Assembly (NCBI GenBank): GCA_003483885.1
Contig: DMXI01000328.1
Location: forward strand, 1-28,073
Reading direction: 5' to 3'
DNA length: 28,073 bases
From: Microscillaceae bacterium
Lineage (GTDB): Bacteria > Bacteroidota > Bacteroidia > Cytophagales > Microscillaceae
Below are positions 24,555 through 28,073 of the stretch, piece after piece. The notes under the pieces were generated by a model, which was given only the letters and a program-made list of their open reading frames with translations, was not told the origin of the DNA and did no database searches. Position 1 is the first letter of the stretch. Each line of letters begins with the position of its first letter. The position numbers and the translations under genes are program-made.

Positions 24555-24556
24555 CG

Positions 24557-25324
24557 TTAGAGAAAAAATGTAATCGTGATAAAGTTGAGCACAAATCCCA
24601 CGGCAAACCCCGCTATGATTTGTTCTGGTTTGTGTGCATCCAAATAAAGACGGGAAGTCATGACTGCCCCACATAAAATAACGGTTCCCACGATGTGGTA
24701 CATTAAGGCCGCATTGCCCACTTGGGCACTCAGCGCAAAAAACACCCCCAACACCCCTCCAATGGCTACACTATGCGCACTAATTTTCCAAAAAAAGGTA
24801 ATGGCAGTCAATACCAACAAAGAAGCCGTAATTCCTTCCAAAACAACGGTGAGTATAGGGATAATTTCGTAAGTACGACGCTCAAACAAAACCGTTGCGA
24901 TGATATATACAACCGACACCAGCACAAAAACCATCTTACGCTCTTGGATGGTACGCATTTGTAAATCTATACCCGTATCTGCTTTACGTTCTTCAGGAAA
25001 TGCCTCATAAAATTCATCTATCAAATGCTCAGACACCGCACCTGGTTTGGTAGCAAGCGGCTGCTGGGCTTTACGAGAAAGCAATACAATGGCTGTAATA
25101 CACACCGGAAACACAAAAGTCATGATAAAGACAATGCCCAGAAAAGGCCATTTCAAAGAAGCAGAAAGATTGACCACCTCAAGAGGAGCTGTAAAAAATA
25201 ATACTCCCAAAAACAAAGTCGGGAGCAATAAAGGATGAAACACCAGCGAAATGGCATAGGCCAATCGCTGGGAATTCAAATCTTTTTTGGGATCTATGGG
25301 GAAAAAATTCTTTGTTGAAATCAC
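24557..25324 (-). CDS. PAP2-superfamily-like membrane protein
   Basis: A 255-residue protein with about seven hydrophobic segments. The C-terminal part carries a PAP2-like signature: KISAHSVAIGG (about 180-190) and SRLYLDAHKPEQIIAGF (about 224-240), comparable with the P-S-G-H and SRxxxxxHxxxD motifs of type-2 phosphatidate phosphatases. The nucleophile-supporting Asp of the last motif is Gln (HKPEQ), and the first motif (KxxxxxxRP) is not visible, so enzymatic activity is doubtful. A charged cytoplasmic loop lies near residues 86-125. The start at 25324 is the first ATG. The 55-bp gap to rpoN suggests co-transcription. Confidence 0.7.
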   Translation of the reverse strand: MISTKNFFPIDPKKDLNSQRLAYAISLVFHPLLLPTLFLGVLFFTAPLEVVNLSASLKWPFLGIVFIMTFVFPVCITAIVLLSRKAQQPLATKPGAVSEHLIDEFYEAFPEERKADTGIDLQMRTIQERKMVFVLVSVVYIIATVLFERRTYEIIPILTVVLEGITASLLVLTAITFFWKISAHSVAIGGVLGVFFALSAQVGNAALMYHIVGTVILCGAVMTSRLYLDAHKPEQIIAGFAVGFVLNFITITFFL

Positions 25325-25379
25325 ACCAATTCGATTTTGCTACATTCCAAACTAGCAAAGTAATTATTTGGTTACAAGA

Positions 25380-26855
25380 TTACAACTTTTTTCGTAGACG
25401 AGCTACTGGTATGCCCAATTGTTCACGATATTTGGCTACCGTACGTCGGGCAATCTTATAACCTTTTTCTTTCAACAACTTCTCTAACTTGTCGTCCGAT
25501 AAAGGCTTTTTCTTGTTTTCGGCATTTACCAATTCCTTTAATACGTGTTTTACCTCACGGCTACTTACGTCTTCTCCGGTTTTGGTAGAAATACCTTCTG
25601 AGAAGAAATATTTCAAGGGATAAATACCAAAATCAGTCTGAATAGATTTACTATTGGCTACCCTCGATATGGTAGAAATATCCATACTAATCTTATCTGC
25701 AATATCTTTCAAAATCATCGGCTTAAACTTGCTCTCATCGCCTTCCAGAAAAAATTCGTACTGGTATTCAATGATGGCGTTCATCGTTTTGAGCAAGGTT
25801 TGCTGGCGTTGTTTGATGGCATCGATGAACCACTTGGCCGCATCTAGTTTTTGCTTTACAAACGTTACCGTTTCCTTGATTTTTTTATCTTTTTTATCGC
25901 TCTTGCTGTAGGTATCCAGCATTTCGGCGTAGGTCTGATTGATACGTAGCTCGGGAGCGTTGCGCGAGTTAAGTGACAACTCGAGTTTGCTATTGTTGTT
26001 GGCCAAAATAAAATCTGGAATAATGTATTGGCGCTGCACAAAAGCTCCTCCCGATTCGCCTCCAGGCTTGGGGTTTAGTTTGGTAATAGTATTGACTGCT
26101 CGCTTCAACACATCGTCAGTCGCATCTAGTTTTTTCTTGATTTTGTCGTAGTGCTTTTTGGTAAACTCCTCAAAACAGTTTTCTACAATTCTGATAGCTA
26201 CTTCGTTGATTTCGCTATCATCTTCACGGCGTTTCAACTGAATCATCAAACACTCCTGTAAGTCGCGGGCACCAATTCCGGGAGGGTCAAAATATTGAAG
26301 TTTCTTTAAGATTTGTTCTACTTCTTCATCAGCGGTTTCTACATTTTGCGAAAACGCCAAATCGTTTACGATTGCTTCTATCGGTCGGCGAATATATCCA
26401 TCTCCATCGATGCTCCCGATCAATTGTTGGGCAATCATTTTTTGGCGCTCGTCAAGCCCTAAAAAGCCCAACTGCACCAACAAACTCTCATTAAGCGTAG
26501 TGCTCATTGGCAAAGGAATCTCTTTATCTTCTTCGCGGGTGGCACCATCTCCATACATTTTATAGCCGTTGATTTCTTCTTCATGCAGGTAATCTTCAAT
26601 ACTGATTTCTTCCTCCATGTCTATTTCTGGCTCATCATCATATTCGTCATCGGTAGATTCTGATTCAGAGTTCGACATCTCGTCTTTTTCTTTTTCCTTC
26701 TCTTCTCTACCTTCTTCTAGTATGGGATTAATCTCTAGTTCTTCTTCGATACGGGCGTTTAGCTCTGCGGTGGGGATCTGCAGCAACTTAATAAATTGTA
26801 TCTGCTGTGGAGACAGCTTCTGGACGATTGATGTGCTTAGGTTTTGTTTTAGCAT
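25380..26855 (-). CDS. rpoN: RNA polymerase sigma-54 factor RpoN
   Basis: A 491-residue sigma-54. Region I (1-50) is Gln/Leu-rich (LSTSIVQKLSPQQIQFIKLLQI), needed for response to AAA+ activators. Region II (about 51-110) is strongly acidic, as usual in Bacteroidota. The core-binding domain follows. The HTH and the RpoN box ARRTVAKYRE (469-478) at the C-terminus recognise the -12/-24 promoter. The ATG at 26855 is supported by a perfect AGGAGG at 26864-26869, 8 nt upstream. No bacterial enhancer-binding protein gene is in the window. It heads a minus-strand group with the PAP2-like and enoyl-CoA hydratase genes. Confidence 0.97.
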   Translation of the reverse strand: MLKQNLSTSIVQKLSPQQIQFIKLLQIPTAELNARIEEELEINPILEEGREEKEKEKDEMSNSESESTDDEYDDEPEIDMEEEISIEDYLHEEEINGYKMYGDGATREEDKEIPLPMSTTLNESLLVQLGFLGLDERQKMIAQQLIGSIDGDGYIRRPIEAIVNDLAFSQNVETADEEVEQILKKLQYFDPPGIGARDLQECLMIQLKRREDDSEINEVAIRIVENCFEEFTKKHYDKIKKKLDATDDVLKRAVNTITKLNPKPGGESGGAFVQRQYIIPDFILANNNSKLELSLNSRNAPELRINQTYAEMLDTYSKSDKKDKKIKETVTFVKQKLDAAKWFIDAIKQRQQTLLKTMNAIIEYQYEFFLEGDESKFKPMILKDIADKISMDISTISRVANSKSIQTDFGIYPLKYFFSEGISTKTGEDVSSREVKHVLKELVNAENKKKPLSDDKLEKLLKEKGYKIARRTVAKYREQLGIPVARLRKKL

Positions 26856-26863
26856 ATGTGAAA

Positions 26864-26869
26864 CCTCCT
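26864..26869 (-). promoter_or_regulatory. Consensus Shine-Dalgarno of rpoN
   Basis: The minus strand reads AGGAGG with 8 nt to the rpoN ATG. Most genes in this window lack a Shine-Dalgarno, so this perfect one stands out and settles the start. Confidence 0.8.
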
Positions 26870-26990
26870 GTTAATTTTTTTTACGGTGTCAGTGTCGTGG
26901 TTGTGTATTGTAAAAACCGTACCAGAAAATAATTGACTGGTACAATTATTGCTAGAAAGCCGAAATTTTTGCTAAAATAAGCGATTAATT

Positions 26991-26998
26991 CAAAACTA
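26991..26998 (-). promoter_or_regulatory. Candidate -7 element for rpoN
   Basis: The minus strand reads TAGTTTTG, matching TAnnTTTG, with a leader of about 130 nt to rpoN. A second match (TAATTTTG) is at 27134-27141. The -33 spacing is poor for both. The remainder of 26870-27320 is AT-rich, with a hairpin AATCCT...AGGATT (27096-27116) and no gene. Confidence 0.3.
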
Positions 26999-27320
26999 AA
27001 AACATTCTAAGCAAAATAATTTAGTATCTTAACTAAAATATCACCAAATAAATCATCAGTTAAATTACTTTTATTACCACGATCTGTGGGGCTCCAATCC
27101 TTCAGTTTTTAGGATTTTGGATATCATTTTTTCCAAAATTACTCTAAAGCGTGCCAGGAAGTTTCACTTAATTGAAATTTTCTTGAATATTTTTTTCTAT
27201 AGTTTTTATCTTCCACAAATCATTTAGCCTAGTTCAAGTGTTCCCCTACTATTAGACTACCTTATGGGTTCATTTGTTTGCTTTTGTCTCAAACCTTCGG
27301 GGGTTATCTTGTCAAGCCAT

Positions 27321-27873
27321 TCATCGCAACATAAAACTATCCAGGATTTGGGTAGCCCTGATTTGGTGTTCTTCAAATCCAACTAGGTTACTATTAAAAT
27401 CAAGAACGTAGTATTTGTCACCTTTCAGGTAGTAACGATCTTCAAATTTTACCACCCTAACATCTTTATAGTTTCTGGTAAAAACTATCTTGTAATAGCG
27501 TGAATCGCCCTTCGTAACATACCCTTGTTCAATAATATTCACCGAATCCATTTTTTTATACTTAGCAGTCCATTTTTTTACCACCCCCTCAAGCCCAGCC
27601 TCTTTGTTAGGTAATGGATAATTTACAAGATTAATGGTGGTAGCTATTCCTGGGTTTTGGCAGGTTTCGGGTTTAGGTCCCAACATCACCGCCTTTTTTC
27701 GCCGCAATTTATTGAGGCTCCAGGTTTTGGGGTAGCTAATCATATATTCCCGTTTTTTGTAAGTACGCCACTTTACTTTTTTTAAGAAAATCAGCTTGTT
27801 TGGTGCTACTTTGGCCAAAAGTTGGAAAGGCAAAGAAACTTATTAACAAGTATGAAAAGCAATATTTGCACAT
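27321..27873 (-). pseudogene. Frameshifted gene: secreted hypothetical protein, about 183 aa
   Basis: Two minus-strand frames overlap. The first supplies a signal peptide (MCKYCFSYLLISFFAFPTFG, ATG at 27873) and continues to QSSTKQADFLKK before running into a spurious tail. The second continues with VKWRTYKKREYMISYP to the stop at 27321. The two join at a run of seven A on the coding strand (complement of the T run at about 27777-27783); six A would make one frame. The mature part is basic with a Tyr/Lys-rich C-terminus and no recognised family. A mutation, a sequencing error, or transcriptional slippage on A7 are possible. Confidence 0.65.
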
Positions 27874-27996
27874 GTGATTAGGGTAAATTGATTGGATTAA
27901 TGATATAGTATTATAATTAGAAGACGTTGCTAAAAATTCATTTTCACAGCTTGTCAAACTCATCATTTTTAATTCCATTGGCAAAATTTAAATACA

Positions 27997-28014
27997 GAAG
28001 TTATCTCGACTTTT
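27997..28014 (+). promoter_or_regulatory. Copy D of recurrent palindromic element
   Basis: GAAGTTATCTCGACTTTT differs from copy B at one base. It lies 124 bp upstream of the frameshifted secreted gene (start 27873, opposite orientation). Sequence 27874-28073 otherwise shows only a possible tail of a minus-strand gene at the edge. Confidence 0.5.
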
Positions 28015-28073
28015 AATAATGAATTACAAATAACTCATTTTGCCCACTAACTTCGAGATTTTTTATCGCCGTA

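Noticed and set aside
26617..26874. Plus-strand Ser-rich ORF opposite the start of rpoN
   Set aside because: Antisense of the acidic region II of RpoN, whose Glu/Asp codons read as Ser/Phe on the other strand.
28013..28073. Minus-strand frame at the right edge reading TAIKNLEVSGQNELFVIHY then stop
   Set aside because: Could be the C-terminus of a gene beyond the window, but another frame (YGDKKSRS then stop) is equally possible and 19 residues cannot decide.

Overview
The window looks like chromosomal DNA of a Bacteroidota bacterium, most likely a marine Cytophagales of the Microscilla type (inference; no rRNA or marker phylogeny is possible here). Supporting signs are moderate AT richness, mostly absent Shine-Dalgarno sequences, several copies of the Bacteroidota -7 promoter motif TAnnTTTG, and families typical of the phylum: a DUF5686 outer-membrane barrel, LytS/LytTR pairs, a DUF1707/LiaF-like protein, LA_2272-type surface repeats, and an N-terminally acidic RpoN. 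No tRNA, rRNA, CRISPR array, phage or insertion sequence was seen.

Layout. 1-2.0 kb: the edge of a divergent gene, then ettA (ABC-F ribosome factor) with a strong terminator. 2.0-8.6 kb: a signalling region. It has an orphan NarL-type regulator with a degenerate receiver, its intact paralogue in an overlapping operon with a histidine kinase and a 7-helix membrane protein, a hypothetical gene at the head of that operon, and two unrecognised small proteins. 8.6-12 kb: a barrel-only DUF5686 protein, divergent from a LytS-type kinase/LytTR regulator pair. 12.1-12.8 kb: a frameshifted gene. 13.1-16.1 kb: a 981-residue STAND-like NTPase with TPRs whose Walker motifs are degenerate. 16.3-18.1 kb: an FMN reductase-like protein, a small membrane protein and a DUF1707/LiaF-like protein. 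18.2-23.6 kb: a lipoprotein, a surface-repeat protein, an unknown protein, a Crp/Fnr regulator, a DinB-family protein, an AraC regulator and a secreted Asp-box (sialidase-fold) protein. 23.7-26.9 kb (minus strand): enoyl-CoA hydratase family protein, PAP2-like membrane protein and rpoN. 27.3-27.9 kb: a second frameshifted, secreted hypothetical gene.

The most interesting material is regulatory. An exact FNR-type dyad (TTGAT-N4-ATCAA) and a second dyad with the same geometry, centred 42 bp away, lie between a Crp/Fnr-family gene whose recognition helix keeps the E-xx-SR signature and a DinB gene. An 18-bp palindromic element (GAARTYNYCTCGACTTTK) recurs in at least four intergenic regions, with a weaker fifth copy, and stands about 40 bp before two unrelated orphan genes and close to a LytS kinase. 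Four TAGACA direct repeats with 11/12/11-bp phasing lie upstream of the degenerate response regulator, and a two-copy version recurs near 7.65 kb. Together with the receiver that has Glu in place of the phospho-acceptor Asp and a small-RNA-like terminator with no gene in front of it, this is a dense and largely undescribed regulatory neighbourhood. All functional links are inferences from sequence reading; no database search was run.
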